Positions 7,631 to 16,898 are shown, counted from the stretch's first letter. The stretch is DNA of 64,000 nucleotides from Mycobacterium conspicuum (GCF_010730195.1 NZ_AP022613.1:1550001-1614000), one strand, 5' to 3'. A program made the numbers and translations. Notes: generated from the sequence alone by a model not told the origin.

Positions 7631-9255
7631 CTCTTCCCGTCGGCGCCGTCCTTGCCGGCGATCTTGCCGCCGGTGCCGCCGGCGCCCGGGCCGCCGTTCT
7701 GCATGCCGGAGTCACCGATGCCGGCGTTGCCGCCGCCGCCACCGTTGCCGAAGAAGCTGGCGTTGCCGCCGTCCCCACCGTCGCCGCCACCGAGGAAGAA
7801 GCTGGCGCCACCCGCGCCGCCGGAGCCGCCCGAGCCGGAAAGGTCACCGCCGTTGCCGCCTTGGCCGCCCTCGCCGCCGTACCCGGCATCGCTCATTCCG
7901 CCGGCGCCGCCGGCCCCGCCGGTGCCGCCCAGCCTTCCGCCGTCGCCCCCCGCTCCGCCGTTTCCGCCATCGCCGAAAATGGCCGCGCCGCCGGCGCCGC
8001 CGGCCCCGCCGGAGCCCAGGATGCCGGTCCGGGCGTTACCGCCGTCGCCGCCGTCGCCGCCCACGCCGACGGCAGTGTTGGCGGCGGCGCCGCCATTGCC
8101 GCCCGCACCGCCGTTGCCCGTGACCAGGCCGGGGCTGCCGCCGTTCCCGCCGCGGCCGCCGTCGCCCTCCAGGCCGGTGCCGCCGAGTCCGCCGATGCCG
8201 CCCGAGCCGCCCAGCGATCCGCCGCTGCCGCCCGCCCCGCCGCTGCCGCCGACCTTGCCCTCGCCGCCGGCGCCGCCGGTGCCGCCGAACCCGAACATTC
8301 CGCCGCCCCCGCCGGTCCCGCCGTCGCCCCCGACCTGCCCGCCGAACCCGCCGACGCCGCCGGCGCCGCCGATGCCGCCGTTGGAAAACAGACTGCCGAT
8401 CCCGGTGGACGCCGACCCGCCGGTGCCACCGTTGCCGCCGGTGTCGTTGAAGCCGACGCCGCCGGCGCCGCCGATGCCGCCGTTGCCGGAGCCGACGCGC
8501 CCGCCGGCGCCGCCGTTACCGCCGTCGCCGCCGTTGACGGCGCCCCAGCCGCCGTCACCGCCCGCACCGCCGGTGGCGCCCCCGACCGGGCCGCCGGGAG
8601 CGAACCAGCCGGCGGCGCCCCCGTTGCCGCCGTGGCCGCCGTTCGTGCCACCCAGACCGCCGGCACCGCCGGCGCCACCGGCGCCGAACAGCCCGCCGTT
8701 GCCGCCGTTACCGCCGTTCCCGCCGTTCGTGTTGCTGGATGCGCCGGCGCCGCCGGCGCCGCCGCTGCCGAACAGCCCGCCGTTGCCGCCGTTGCCGCCG
8801 TTGGGGTGGGCGTCGCCGCCGGAGCCGCCGGCGCCGCCGTTGCCGAACAGGATGCCGCCGTCGCCGCCGTTTTCGCCGGTGCCCGGGGCGCCGTTGGCGC
8901 CGTTGCCGATCAGCGGGCGCCCCACGAGCGCCATCGTCGGCTCATTCACCGCGTTGAGCAGGGCCTGCTCGGCGTTGGCCGCTTCGGTCTGCGCGTAGGA
9001 GGCCGCGCCGCCGTTCAGCAGCTGCACGAATTGCTGGTGAAACGCCGCCGCCCTCGCGCTCAGCGCCTGGTACGCCTGCGCGTGGCCGCTGAACAGCGAC
9101 GCGATGGCCGCCGACACCTCGTCGGCGCCCGCCGCCAGCACTCCGGCCGTCGGAACCGCTGCCGAGGCGTTGGCCTCGGTGATCGTCGAGCCAATCCTGG
9201 CTACGTCCGTGGCGGCTGCGGCCACGATCTCCGGCGCCGCAATGAGAAACGACAT
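7627..9255 (-). CDS. PE_PGRS family protein
   Basis: The protein has 542 residues. Residues 1-95 form a PE domain (MSFLIAAPEIVAAAATDVAR) with the following linker GRPLIGNGANGAPGT, then a long Gly-Gly-Ala/Gly-Gly-Asn repeat region to the C-terminus, so it is a classical PE_PGRS. Such proteins reach the cell surface through type VII (ESX-5) secretion in slow-growing mycobacteria. ATG 9255 gives the canonical PE start and has a GGAGGG ribosome-binding site; an upstream in-frame Met at 9300 adds residues not seen in the family. No dedicated C-terminal domain is visible. The gene separates mutM from osmC, which are neighbours in H37Rv. Confidence 0.93.
   Translation of the reverse strand: MSFLIAAPEIVAAAATDVARIGSTITEANASAAVPTAGVLAAGADEVSAAIASLFSGHAQAYQALSARAAAFHQQFVQLLNGGAASYAQTEAANAEQALLNAVNEPTMALVGRPLIGNGANGAPGTGENGGDGGILFGNGGAGGSGGDAHPNGGNGGNGGLFGSGGAGGAGASSNTNGGNGGNGGNGGLFGAGGAGGAGGLGGTNGGHGGNGGAAGWFAPGGPVGGATGGAGGDGGWGAVNGGDGGNGGAGGRVGSGNGGIGGAGGVGFNDTGGNGGTGGSASTGIGSLFSNGGIGGAGGVGGFGGQVGGDGGTGGGGGMFGFGGTGGAGGEGKVGGSGGAGGSGGSLGGSGGIGGLGGTGLEGDGGRGGNGGSPGLVTGNGGAGGNGGAAANTAVGVGGDGGDGGNARTGILGSGGAGGAGGAAIFGDGGNGGAGGDGGRLGGTGGAGGAGGMSDAGYGGEGGQGGNGGDLSGSGGSGGAGGASFFLGGGDGGDGGNASFFGNGGGGGNAGIGDSGMQNGGPGAGGTGGKIAGKDGADGKS
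7680..8900. repeat. PGRS GC-rich tandem repeat tract
   Basis: About 1.2 kb of imperfect CCGCCG/CGCCGCC-type repeats on the plus strand encode the GGA/GGN triplets of the PE_PGRS protein on the minus strand. The tract is prone to polymerase slippage and to assembly error in short-read data, so its exact length should be treated with care. It also creates long spurious proline- and alanine-rich open frames on the other strand. Confidence 0.85.
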
Positions 9256-9394
9256 TTGATTCCCTCCCTGGATCGCCCCCGAGCCTCGGTCAAGGAGCAA
9301 ACCCTATCGCGATCGTCAGCAAACCAGCCGACTTTCCCTGATGTTGCGGCGCCCTTCATACGGAACCCAAATCGCGCCCGGTAGAAAAGGACTC

Positions 9395-9808
9395 ATGACG
9401 CAACTGTGGGTTGAACGCACCGGAACGCGCCGCTATACGGGACATAGCTCACGCGGTGCGCAGGTCCTCGTCGGCTCCGAAGACGTCGACGGTGTGTTCA
9501 CTCCGGGCGAGTTGCTGAAGATCGCGCTGGCGGCGTGCAGCGGGATGTCGAGCGACCAGCCGTTGGCCCATCGGCTCGGCGACGACTATCACGCGGTCAT
9601 CCGGGTGTCCGGCGCGGCCGACCGCGACCAGGAGGTCTATCCGCTGCTGGCCGAAACGCTCGAGCTCGACCTGTCGGGGTTGTCCGCCGAGGACAAGGAG
9701 CGGCTGGTGGTCGTGGTGAACCGCGCCATCGACCTGGTCTGCACCGTGGGGCGCACGCTGAAGTCGGGCACCAAGGTCACCTTCGAGGTCAGCGATGTCG
9801 GAACCTGA
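9395..9808 (+). CDS. OsmC/Ohr-family peroxiredoxin-like protein (Rv2923c)
   Basis: A 137-residue OsmC-family protein. Such proteins reduce organic hydroperoxides using two cysteines. Here the candidate redox cysteines are in AACSGM (about residue 49) and DLVCTVGRTL (about residue 113), with the spacing usual for the family. ATG 9395 is preceded by GAAAAGGAC and yields MTQLWVERTGTRRYTGHSSRG, as in the family. The acyP start codon overlaps its 3' end (bases 9795-9808), so the two are probably co-translated. A general detoxification role is inferred from family membership. Confidence 0.9.
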   Translation: MTQLWVERTGTRRYTGHSSRGAQVLVGSEDVDGVFTPGELLKIALAACSGMSSDQPLAHRLGDDYHAVIRVSGAADRDQEVYPLLAETLELDLSGLSAEDKERLVVVVNRAIDLVCTVGRTLKSGTKVTFEVSDVGT

Positions 9809-10088
9809 CGTTCGGCTTACCGCCTGGGTGCACGGCGACGTCCAGGGCGTCGGTTTCCGCTGGTGGACCCGCTCCCGCGCGCTGGAGCTGGGCCTGACCG
9901 GGTACGCCGCCAACCAAGCCGACGGCCGGGTGCTGGTGGTGGCCCAGGGGCCGCGTGCGGCCGGCGAAAAGCTCCTCGAGCTGCTCGAAGGCGGCGCGGC
10001 CTGGCCGGCGCGGCCGGGCCGGGTGGACAAGGTCGTCGCCGACTGGTCGCAAGCGGGCGAGCGGTTCGAGGGTTTCGTCGAGCGCTGA
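9795..10088 (+). CDS. acyP: Acylphosphatase
   Basis: A 97-residue acylphosphatase that hydrolyses the carboxyl-phosphate bond of acyl phosphates in the cytosol. The catalytic Arg lies in VQGVGFRWW (about residues 16-24) and the catalytic Asn in GYAANQADGRV (about residues 35-45), both intact. The length and fold boundaries fit the family. It overlaps osmC by 14 bases. It precedes smc by 242 bases, an arrangement seen in other mycobacteria and actinobacteria. Confidence 0.95.
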   Translation: MSEPDVRLTAWVHGDVQGVGFRWWTRSRALELGLTGYAANQADGRVLVVAQGPRAAGEKLLELLEGGAAWPARPGRVDKVVADWSQAGERFEGFVER

Positions 10089-10330
10089 CGGCAACGGCTA
10101 CGTCATGTCCGGCCGGGGAGAGCGTTCGTCACAGCTGCTTGATCGGATGCGACAGAAAATATGGTGGCGCCGGTGCTATCACATTTCGACGGGCGGTATA
10201 CCTTCCTTTCGGTGACTGGTGTGGCGGCTGTGACCTGTGTGTCTTGCGGTTAACGCCGGCTGAATTCGGGCGCCACGACACCCCGCGAGGGAAGCGGGCG
10301 CGCTCGATTTGAGCGGTAGTCTGGCAGGCC
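10089..10330. other. Intergenic region before smc
   Basis: The 242 bases between acyP and smc contain no convincing coding frame. AT-richer patches around 10146-10165 and 10190-10215 could hold the smc promoter. No strong palindrome, RNA gene or terminator is evident to me. Confidence 0.5.
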
Positions 10331-13300
10331 GTGTACCTCAAGAGTCTGACGCTGAAGGGCTTCAAGTCCTTCGCTTCGCCGACGACTCTGCGTTTCGAGC
10401 CGGGCATCACCGCGGTCGTCGGGCCCAACGGCTCCGGCAAGTCCAACGTGGTCGACGCGCTGGCATGGGTGATGGGGGAGCAGGGCGCCAAGACGCTGCG
10501 CGGCGGGAAGATGGAAGACGTCATCTTCGCCGGCACGTCGTCGCGCGCCCCACTGGGCCGCGCCGAAGTGACCGTGACCATCGACAACTCCGACAACGCG
10601 CTGCCAATCGAGTATTCCGAGGTGTCGATTACGCGGCGGATGTTCCGCGACGGGGCCAGCGAATACGAAATCAACGGCAGCAGTTGCCGTTTGATGGATG
10701 TGCAGGAGCTGCTCAGCGACTCCGGCATCGGCCGTGAGATGCATGTCATCGTCGGGCAGGGCAAGCTCGACGAAATCCTGCAGTCGCGGCCGGAGGACCG
10801 CCGGGCGTTCATCGAGGAAGCCGCCGGGGTGCTCAAGCACCGCAAGCGCAAAGAGAAGGCGCTGCGCAAGCTCGACGCCATGCAGGCCAACCTGGCCCGG
10901 CTCACCGACCTGACCACCGAACTGCGCCGCCAGCTCAAACCGCTGGGCCGTCAGGCCGAGGTGGCCCGACGTGCGGCCACCATCCAGGCCGACCTGCGCG
11001 ACGCCAAGCTGCGGCTGGCCGCCGACGACCTGGTCAATCGGCAGACCGAGCGCGACGCGATCCTCGAGGCCGAGACGATGATGCGCCGCGAGCACGACGA
11101 CGCCGCCGCCCGGCTGGCGGTGGCCTCCGAAGAGCTCGCGGCCCATGAAGCAGCGCTGATGGCGCTGTCGCAGCGGGCCGAGTCGGTGCAGCAGACCTGG
11201 TTCCGGCTGTCCGCGCTGGCCGAGCGGGTCGGCGCCACGGTGCGCATCGCCAGCGAGCGCGCGCAGCACCTCGATGTCGAGCCGGCCGCCCTCAGCGACA
11301 CCGACCCGGACGCACTGGAAGCAGAAGCCGAGCAGGTCGCCGCCGCCGAGCAGCAGCTGCTGGCGGACCTGGCCGCCACCCGGAGCCGGCTGGAAAACGC
11401 CCGGGCGGAATTGGCCGAGCGGGAGCGCGCGGCCGCCGAGGCCGACCGGGCCCACCTGGCGGCGGTGCGGGCTGAAGCGGACCGGCGCGAGGGCCTGGCG
11501 CGGCTGGCCGGGCAGGTGGAGACCATGCGGGCCCGCGTCGAATCGATCGACGACACCGTGGCGCGGCTGTCCGAGCGCATCGAAGAGGGGGCCGCGCGCG
11601 CGCAGCAGACGCGCGCCGAGTTCGAAACCGTGCAGGGTCGCGTCGGCGCCCTGGACCAGGGTGAGGTCGGCCTCGACGAGCACCACGAACGGACCGTGGC
11701 GGCGCTGCGGCTGGCCGACGAGCGCGTCGCCGAACTGCAGGCCCGCGAGCGGGCCGCCGAACGTCAGGTGGCTTCGCTGCGGGCCCGCATCGACGCGCTG
11801 GCGGTGGGACTCGAGCGCAAGGACGGCGCGGCGTGGCTGACCCAAAACCGCAGTGGCACAGGGCTTTTGGGTCCGATCGCGAGGCTGGTCAAAGTCCGGT
11901 CCGGCTACGAGGCGGCGCTGGCCGCGGTGCTCGGGCCGGCGGCCGACGCGCTGGCCGCCGAGAGCCTGGGCGCGGCCCGCAGCGCGATCGCCGCGCTGAA
12001 GGAAGCCGACGGCGGTCGCGCGGCGCTGTTGTTGAGCGACTGGCCGCACGCCGAGCAAGCCCGCCCCTCCTGGGGACTGCCCGGCGGGGCGCACTGGGCG
12101 CTCGACCTGGTCGAGGCGCCGTATCGGCTGCGCGGCGCGATGCACGCCCTGCTGTCGGACGTCGCCGTGGTCGACGGCCTGGCCGAAGCGCTGGATCTCG
12201 TTGCGGCACAACCGAAGCTGCGCGCGGTCACGATGGACGGCGATCTGGTCGGCGCCGGCTGGGTCAGCGGAGGTTCGGACCGCAAGCTGTCCACGCTGGA
12301 GGTCACCTCGGAGATCGACAAGGCCAGCACGGAACTGGCCGCGGCCGAGACGCAGGTCGCCGAGCTGAGCGCCGCGCTGGCCGGGGCACTGACCGAACAA
12401 GCCGCCCGTCAGGACGCGGCCGAGCAGGCGTTGGCCGCGCTCAACGAATCCGACGCCGCCATCTCGACCATGTACGAGCAGCTGGGCCGCCTCGGGCAGG
12501 AGGCACGCGCGGCCGAAGACGAGTGGAACAGGCTGCTGGCCCAGCGCGAAGAGCTGGAAGCCGGACGCGCCGCGACCGTCGACGAGGTCACCGAACTCGA
12601 AACCCGGCTGCGCAACGCGCAAGAGACCGAGCAGGTCCATGCGGATGCCCCGAGTTCGGCGGCGACCCGCCAGCAGCTCGCGGCCGCGGCCGAAGACGCC
12701 CGCGCGGTCGAGGTGGAGGCCCTGCTGGCGGTGCGGACCGCCGAGGAGCGCGCCAACGCGGTGCGCGGGCGGGCGGACTCGCTGCGCCGAGCGGCGGCCG
12801 CCGAACGCGAGGCGCGGGTGCGGGCGGCCGAGGCGCACGCCGCGCGCCTGCGGGCGGCCGCGGTGGCCGCGGCCGTCGCCGAGTCGGGCCGGCTGTTGGC
12901 GGCGCGATTGAACTGGGTGGTCGAGGCGGCGGCGCGGCACCGCGACGCGATGGCCGCCGAACGCGAGGAACGGTCGGCGGCCATGACGGCGGTCCGCGAC
13001 GAGACGCACGCGCTGAGCGCCCGGGTGGCCACGCTCACCGATTCGTTGCACCGCGACGAGATGGCCAACGCGCAGGCCGCGATGCGCATCGAGCAGCTCG
13101 AGCAGATGGTGCTCGAGCAGTTCGGCATGTCGCCGGACGACCTGATCGCCGAGTACGGCCCGGACAATCAGCTGCCGCCCACCGATCTGGAGATGGCCGA
13201 ATACGAGCAGGCCAAGGAGCGCGGCGAGCAGGTCTTCGCACCCGCGCCGATCCCCTACGACCGGCCCACCCAGGAGCGCCGGGCCAAGCGGGCCGAACGC

Positions 13301-13942
13301 GAGCTGGCCGAGCTGGGCCGGGTCAATCCGCTAGCGCTGGAGGAGTTTGCTGCGCTGGAGGAACGCTACAACTTCCTGTCGACGCAGCTCGAGGACGTCA
13401 AGGCGGCCCGCAAGGACCTGCTCGACGTCGTCGCCGACGTCGACAACCGCATCTTGCAGGTGTTCAGCGAAGCCTTTGTCGACGTCGAACGCGAATTCCG
13501 GGAGGTCTTCACGGTGCTGTTCCCCGGCGGCGAGGGCAGGCTGCGGCTGACCAATCCCGAGGACATGCTCACCACGGGCATCGAGGTGGAGGCGCGCCCG
13601 CCTGGCAAGAAGATCACCCGGCTGTCGTTGCTTTCCGGCGGTGAGAAGGCGCTGACGGCGGTCGCGATGCTGGTGGCGATCTTCCGCGCCCGCCCGTCGC
13701 CGTTCTACATCATGGACGAGGTGGAGGCCGCGCTCGACGACACCAACCTGCGCCGCCTGCTCGGCCTGTTCGAGCTGCTGCGCGCCCGCTCGCAGCTGCT
13801 GATCATCACCCACCAGAAACCGACGATGGAAGTCGCCGACGCGCTCTACGGCGTGACCATGCAGGGCGACGGCATCACGGCGGTGATCTCGCAGCGGATG
13901 CGCGGCCAGCAGGTGGACGAGCTGGCGGCGAGCCCCAGCTGA
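10331..13942 (+). CDS. smc: Chromosome segregation/condensation ATPase SMC
   Basis: The 1203-residue SMC protein organises and condenses the chromosome with ScpA/ScpB. The N-terminal ATPase half has Walker A GPNGSGKSN at about residues 32-40. Two long coiled coils (about 165-500 and 670-1020), rich in Ala/Glu/Arg, flank the hinge domain at about 510-650 (TGLLGPIARLVKV onward). The C-terminal half has the ABC signature LSLLSGGEKALTA (about residue 1097) and Walker B FYIMDEVEAALDD (about residue 1126). The start is GTG 10331 (MYLKSLTLKGFKSF), the family's universal opening. It is followed by ftsY, as in H37Rv. Confidence 0.98.
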   Translation: MYLKSLTLKGFKSFASPTTLRFEPGITAVVGPNGSGKSNVVDALAWVMGEQGAKTLRGGKMEDVIFAGTSSRAPLGRAEVTVTIDNSDNALPIEYSEVSITRRMFRDGASEYEINGSSCRLMDVQELLSDSGIGREMHVIVGQGKLDEILQSRPEDRRAFIEEAAGVLKHRKRKEKALRKLDAMQANLARLTDLTTELRRQLKPLGRQAEVARRAATIQADLRDAKLRLAADDLVNRQTERDAILEAETMMRREHDDAAARLAVASEELAAHEAALMALSQRAESVQQTWFRLSALAERVGATVRIASERAQHLDVEPAALSDTDPDALEAEAEQVAAAEQQLLADLAATRSRLENARAELAERERAAAEADRAHLAAVRAEADRREGLARLAGQVETMRARVESIDDTVARLSERIEEGAARAQQTRAEFETVQGRVGALDQGEVGLDEHHERTVAALRLADERVAELQARERAAERQVASLRARIDALAVGLERKDGAAWLTQNRSGTGLLGPIARLVKVRSGYEAALAAVLGPAADALAAESLGAARSAIAALKEADGGRAALLLSDWPHAEQARPSWGLPGGAHWALDLVEAPYRLRGAMHALLSDVAVVDGLAEALDLVAAQPKLRAVTMDGDLVGAGWVSGGSDRKLSTLEVTSEIDKASTELAAAETQVAELSAALAGALTEQAARQDAAEQALAALNESDAAISTMYEQLGRLGQEARAAEDEWNRLLAQREELEAGRAATVDEVTELETRLRNAQETEQVHADAPSSAATRQQLAAAAEDARAVEVEALLAVRTAEERANAVRGRADSLRRAAAAEREARVRAAEAHAARLRAAAVAAAVAESGRLLAARLNWVVEAAARHRDAMAAEREERSAAMTAVRDETHALSARVATLTDSLHRDEMANAQAAMRIEQLEQMVLEQFGMSPDDLIAEYGPDNQLPPTDLEMAEYEQAKERGEQVFAPAPIPYDRPTQERRAKRAERELAELGRVNPLALEEFAALEERYNFLSTQLEDVKAARKDLLDVVADVDNRILQVFSEAFVDVEREFREVFTVLFPGGEGRLRLTNPEDMLTTGIEVEARPPGKKITRLSLLSGGEKALTAVAMLVAIFRARPSPFYIMDEVEAALDDTNLRRLLGLFELLRARSQLLIITHQKPTMEVADALYGVTMQGDGITAVISQRMRGQQVDELAASPS

Positions 13943-13949
13943 CTTTGCG

Positions 13950-14008
13950 TTGACTCTGCGTCCTTGGCGACGAAGTGCGAGTAAGGCCCGCCGCCAACGC
14001 AGAGTCAA
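13950..14008. repeat. 12-bp inverted repeat between smc and ftsY
   Basis: TTGACTCTGCGT (13950-13961) and ACGCAGAGTCAA (13997-14008) are perfect inverted copies separated by 35 bases. They could form a stem-loop that terminates or attenuates smc transcription, or be a dispersed mycobacterial palindromic element. The left arm begins with a -35-like TTGACT, so a promoter overlap for ftsY is also possible. Confidence 0.55.
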
Positions 14009-14045
14009 TGTCGGTGGGGCAGCCCGCGGCTGAAAGAATGTCGAC

Positions 14046-15329
14046 GTGTCCCAAGGTCTTTGGATCGCGATCGCCGTCGCCGCAGCCCTGCTCGTCATCG
14101 CCGTGCTCGTCTTTGGCCTGGTGCGTTACCGCCGGCGCCAGATCAGCCTGGCGCGGCCGGAAACCACAGCCTTGGACCGTTCCGGCGGCTACACCGCCGC
14201 GTCCGGCATCACCCTGAGCCAGGGCCCGAGCACCGAGGTACTGCCCGGCGTGGGCGACGACGCGGCCATCCCGCGCGACGCGCCCAAACGCACGATCTCC
14301 GATGTCGCGCTGCCCGAACCCGAGCCGCCGGCGCCCGAACCCGAGCCGCCGGCGCCCGAACCCGAACCGGAGCCCGCGCCGCCGCCCGCCCCGGAAATCG
14401 AGGCGATCGCGCCGCCGGAAGGCCGACTGGAGCGGCTGCGCGGGCGGCTCGCGCGGTCGCAGAACGCGCTGGGGCGCAGCGTGCTGGGCCTGCTCGGCGG
14501 CGGCGACCTGGACGAGGACTCCTGGCAGGACATCGAGGACACGCTGTTGGTGGCCGACTTGGGCCCGGTGGCCACCGAGTCGGTGGTGTCGCAACTGCGC
14601 GCCCGCCTGGCCAGCGACAATGTCCGCACCGCGGCCGACGCCCGCGCGGTGTTTCGCGACGTGCTGATCAAAGAGCTGCACCCCGACATGGACCGCTCGA
14701 TCCGCGCGCTGCCGCACGCCGACCACCCGTCGGTGCTGCTGGTGGTCGGCGTCAACGGCACCGGCAAGACCACCACCGTCGGCAAGCTGGCCCGGGTGCT
14801 GGTGGCCGACGGACGGCGCGTCGTGCTCGGCGCGGCCGACACCTTCCGGGCCGCCGCCGCCGACCAGCTGCAGACCTGGGCGTCCCGGGTGGGCGCCGAG
14901 GTGGTGCGCGGAGCCGAAGGCGCCGACCCGGCGTCGGTGGCGTTCGACGCCGTCGACAAGGGCATCGAAGGTGGCGCGGACGTGGTGGTCATCGACACCG
15001 CCGGGCGCCTGCACACCAAGGTCGGGCTGATGGACGAACTCGACAAGGTCAAGCGCGTGGTGACCCGGCGCGCCGCCGTCGACGAGGTGTTGCTGGTGCT
15101 CGACGCGACCATCGGGCAGAACGGGTTGGCGCAGGCGCGGGTGTTCGCCGACGTCGTCGACATCACCGGCGCCGTGCTCACCAAGCTGGACGGAACGGCC
15201 AAGGGCGGCATCGTTTTCCGCGTCCAACAGGAACTCGGCGTGCCGGTGAAGCTGGTCGGGCTGGGCGAAGGTCCGGACGATTTGGCGCCGTTCGAGCCCG
15301 CCGCCTTCGTCGACGCCCTGCTCGGCTAA
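14046..15329 (+). CDS. ftsY: Signal recognition particle receptor FtsY
   Basis: FtsY (Rv2921c) is the membrane receptor for SRP-ribosome complexes and a partner of Ffh, also in this window. The 427-residue protein has an N-terminal membrane helix (residues about 5-25, IAIAVAAALLVIAVLVFGLV) and a Pro/Glu-rich linker at about 80-115. The NG GTPase domain then shows GVNGTGKTTTVGKLA near residue 236, DTAGRLHTK near 317 and TKLDGTAKGG near 379. The start is GTG 14046. The N-terminal helix is typical of actinobacterial FtsY and replaces the long acidic A domain of E. coli. Confidence 0.97.
   Translation: MSQGLWIAIAVAAALLVIAVLVFGLVRYRRRQISLARPETTALDRSGGYTAASGITLSQGPSTEVLPGVGDDAAIPRDAPKRTISDVALPEPEPPAPEPEPPAPEPEPEPAPPPAPEIEAIAPPEGRLERLRGRLARSQNALGRSVLGLLGGGDLDEDSWQDIEDTLLVADLGPVATESVVSQLRARLASDNVRTAADARAVFRDVLIKELHPDMDRSIRALPHADHPSVLLVVGVNGTGKTTTVGKLARVLVADGRRVVLGAADTFRAAAADQLQTWASRVGAEVVRGAEGADPASVAFDAVDKGIEGGADVVVIDTAGRLHTKVGLMDELDKVKRVVTRRAAVDEVLLVLDATIGQNGLAQARVFADVVDITGAVLTKLDGTAKGGIVFRVQQELGVPVKLVGLGEGPDDLAPFEPAAFVDALLG
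14313..14365 (+). repeat. 21-bp in-frame tandem repeat in ftsY linker
   Basis: The 21-base unit CCCGAACCCGAGCCGCCGGCG occurs at 14313-14333 and 14334-14354 and continues as a partial third copy from 14355. It encodes Pro-Glu-Pro-Glu-Pro-Pro-Ala repeats in the flexible linker between membrane helix and GTPase domain. Copy number probably varies between strains. Confidence 0.8.
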
Positions 15330-15365
15330 CACTCCTTACACGGCGCCTACGACGTTAATGACGCC

Positions 15366-15392
15366 GAAACATGGCGGCTCCATTGCGGAAAC
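15366..15392 (+). promoter_or_regulatory. Candidate GlnR box upstream of amt
   Basis: Two exact GAAAC half-sites (15366-15370 and 15388-15392) are spaced 22 bases apart. This is the periodicity of the actinobacterial GlnR box (GTnAC-n6-GAAAC repeated). The matching GTnAC half-sites are weak here (TTAAT and GCTCC). It lies about 80 bases before amt, the head of the nitrogen operon known to be GlnR-controlled in mycobacteria. Confidence 0.5.
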
Positions 15393-15471
15393 ATCGGTTG
15401 CGCATCGTTCTGGATCAGGTCACAGGCACACGCCTGCTGGCCGTATGGGGGCCGACCGGAGGTGATAGCGA

Positions 15472-16896
15472 GTGAGTTTCCCAGTAATGGGCCAGCCCGA
15501 TACCGGCGACACTGCCTGGATGCTGGCGAGTTCCGCGCTGGTGTTGTTGATGACGCCGGGCCTGGCGTTTTTCTATGGCGGCATGGTGCGCACCCGAAGC
15601 GTGCTCAACATGATCATGATGAGCATCAGCGCGATGGGTGTGGTGACCGTGCTGTGGGTGCTCTACGGCTATTCGATGTCGTTTGGCGATAGCAAGGGCG
15701 GCATCGTCGGCAACCCGGGTGACTACTGGGGCCTTAAGGGCCTCATCGGGGGCAACGCCGTCAAAGCCGATCCGAGCAAAGCGCAGGCGGCCGTGGACAT
15801 TCCGTTGGCCGGCACGATGCCCGCCACCGTGTTCGTGGCCTTCCAGCTAATGTTCGCGATCATCACCGTCGCCCTGATCTCGGGCGCCGTGGCCGACCGG
15901 CTGAAGTTCAGCGCTTGGCTGGTGTTCGCCGGCCTGTGGGCGACGTTGGTGTACTTCCCGGTCGCGCACTGGGTGTTCGCGGCCGACGGCTTCGCCTCCG
16001 AGCACGGCGGCTGGATCAACAACAAGCTGCATGCGATCGACTTCGCCGGCGGAACAGCGGTCCATATCAACTCCGGTGCGGCGGGCCTAGCCCTGGCCCT
16101 GGTGCTGGGCAAGCGCAAGGGCTGGCCCACGACGCTGTTCCGGCCGCACAACCTGCCGTTCGTGATGCTCGGCGCCGGGTTGCTGTGGTTCGGCTGGTTC
16201 GGGTTCAACGCCGGATCGGCGACCAGCTCCAACGGTTCGGCCGGTTCGACGTTCATGACCACGACGATCGCCACCGCCGCCGCCATGCTGGCCTGGCTGC
16301 TCACCGAGCGCATCCGGGACGGGCACGCCACCACGCTGGGCGCGGCGTCGGGCATTGTCGCCGGCCTGGTGGCCATCACGCCGTCGTGCTCGTCGGTCAA
16401 CGTGTTGGGCGCGCTGGTGATCGGCTTTGTCGGCGGCGTGGTGTGCGCGCTCGCGGTCGGGCTGAAGTTCAAGTTCGGCTTCGACGACTCGCTCGACGTG
16501 GTCGGCGTGCACATGGTCGGTGGTTTGACGGGCACGCTGCTGGTCGGTCTGGTCGCCGCCCCGGAGAGCACGGCCATCAATGGTGTGAGCGCGGTTTCCA
16601 AGGGCCTGTTCTACGGCGGTGGATGGTCGCAGCTGGAGCGGCAGGCGGTCGGCGCGTTCAGCGTCCTCTTCTACTCCTTCATCGTTACCCTTATCCTTGC
16701 TTTCATCCTGAAGTACACCATCGGGATCAGGCTCGGTGCTGAGGAGGAGGCCGGCGGCATCGACGAGGCCGAGCACGCAGAAACAGCCTACGAATTCGCC
16801 GCCGTCGGGGCCTCGGCCATTCCGCACCGCATCGGCGCGGAGGCAGGCGCGAACGGACTCGACGTGCGAGCGGGCGAGAAAGTGGAGGCAGAGTAG
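15472..16896 (+). CDS. amt: Ammonium transporter
   Basis: Amt (Rv2920c) is an 11-helix trimeric channel that brings ammonium into the cell when nitrogen is scarce. The 474-residue protein carries the family segment DFAGGTAVHINSGAAGLALAL, with the first pore His near residue 199. The second pore His is in VGVHMVGGLTGTLLVG near residue 345. The C-terminal tail after about 425 (YTIGIRLGAEEEAGGIDEAEHAET) is the usual PII-contact region with an extra 45-residue extension. Start GTG 15472 follows GGAGG at 15458. glnB lies two bases downstream. Confidence 0.97.
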   Translation: MSFPVMGQPDTGDTAWMLASSALVLLMTPGLAFFYGGMVRTRSVLNMIMMSISAMGVVTVLWVLYGYSMSFGDSKGGIVGNPGDYWGLKGLIGGNAVKADPSKAQAAVDIPLAGTMPATVFVAFQLMFAIITVALISGAVADRLKFSAWLVFAGLWATLVYFPVAHWVFAADGFASEHGGWINNKLHAIDFAGGTAVHINSGAAGLALALVLGKRKGWPTTLFRPHNLPFVMLGAGLLWFGWFGFNAGSATSSNGSAGSTFMTTTIATAAAMLAWLLTERIRDGHATTLGAASGIVAGLVAITPSCSSVNVLGALVIGFVGGVVCALAVGLKFKFGFDDSLDVVGVHMVGGLTGTLLVGLVAAPESTAINGVSAVSKGLFYGGGWSQLERQAVGAFSVLFYSFIVTLILAFILKYTIGIRLGAEEEAGGIDEAEHAETAYEFAAVGASAIPHRIGAEAGANGLDVRAGEKVEAE

Positions 16897-16898
16897 TC

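Noticed and set aside
7680..8900. Repeat tract considered as a CRISPR array
   Set aside because: Units are short, in-frame coding PGRS triplets without unique spacers.
7652..8998. Long Pro-rich plus-strand open frame (and Ala-rich ones in other frames) opposite the PE_PGRS gene
   Set aside because: They are mirror images of GC-rich PGRS repeats; the minus-strand frame has a PE domain and a ribosome-binding site.
10250..13051. 933-residue minus-strand open frame
   Set aside because: It is antisense to smc, low in domain content and a product of high GC at third positions.
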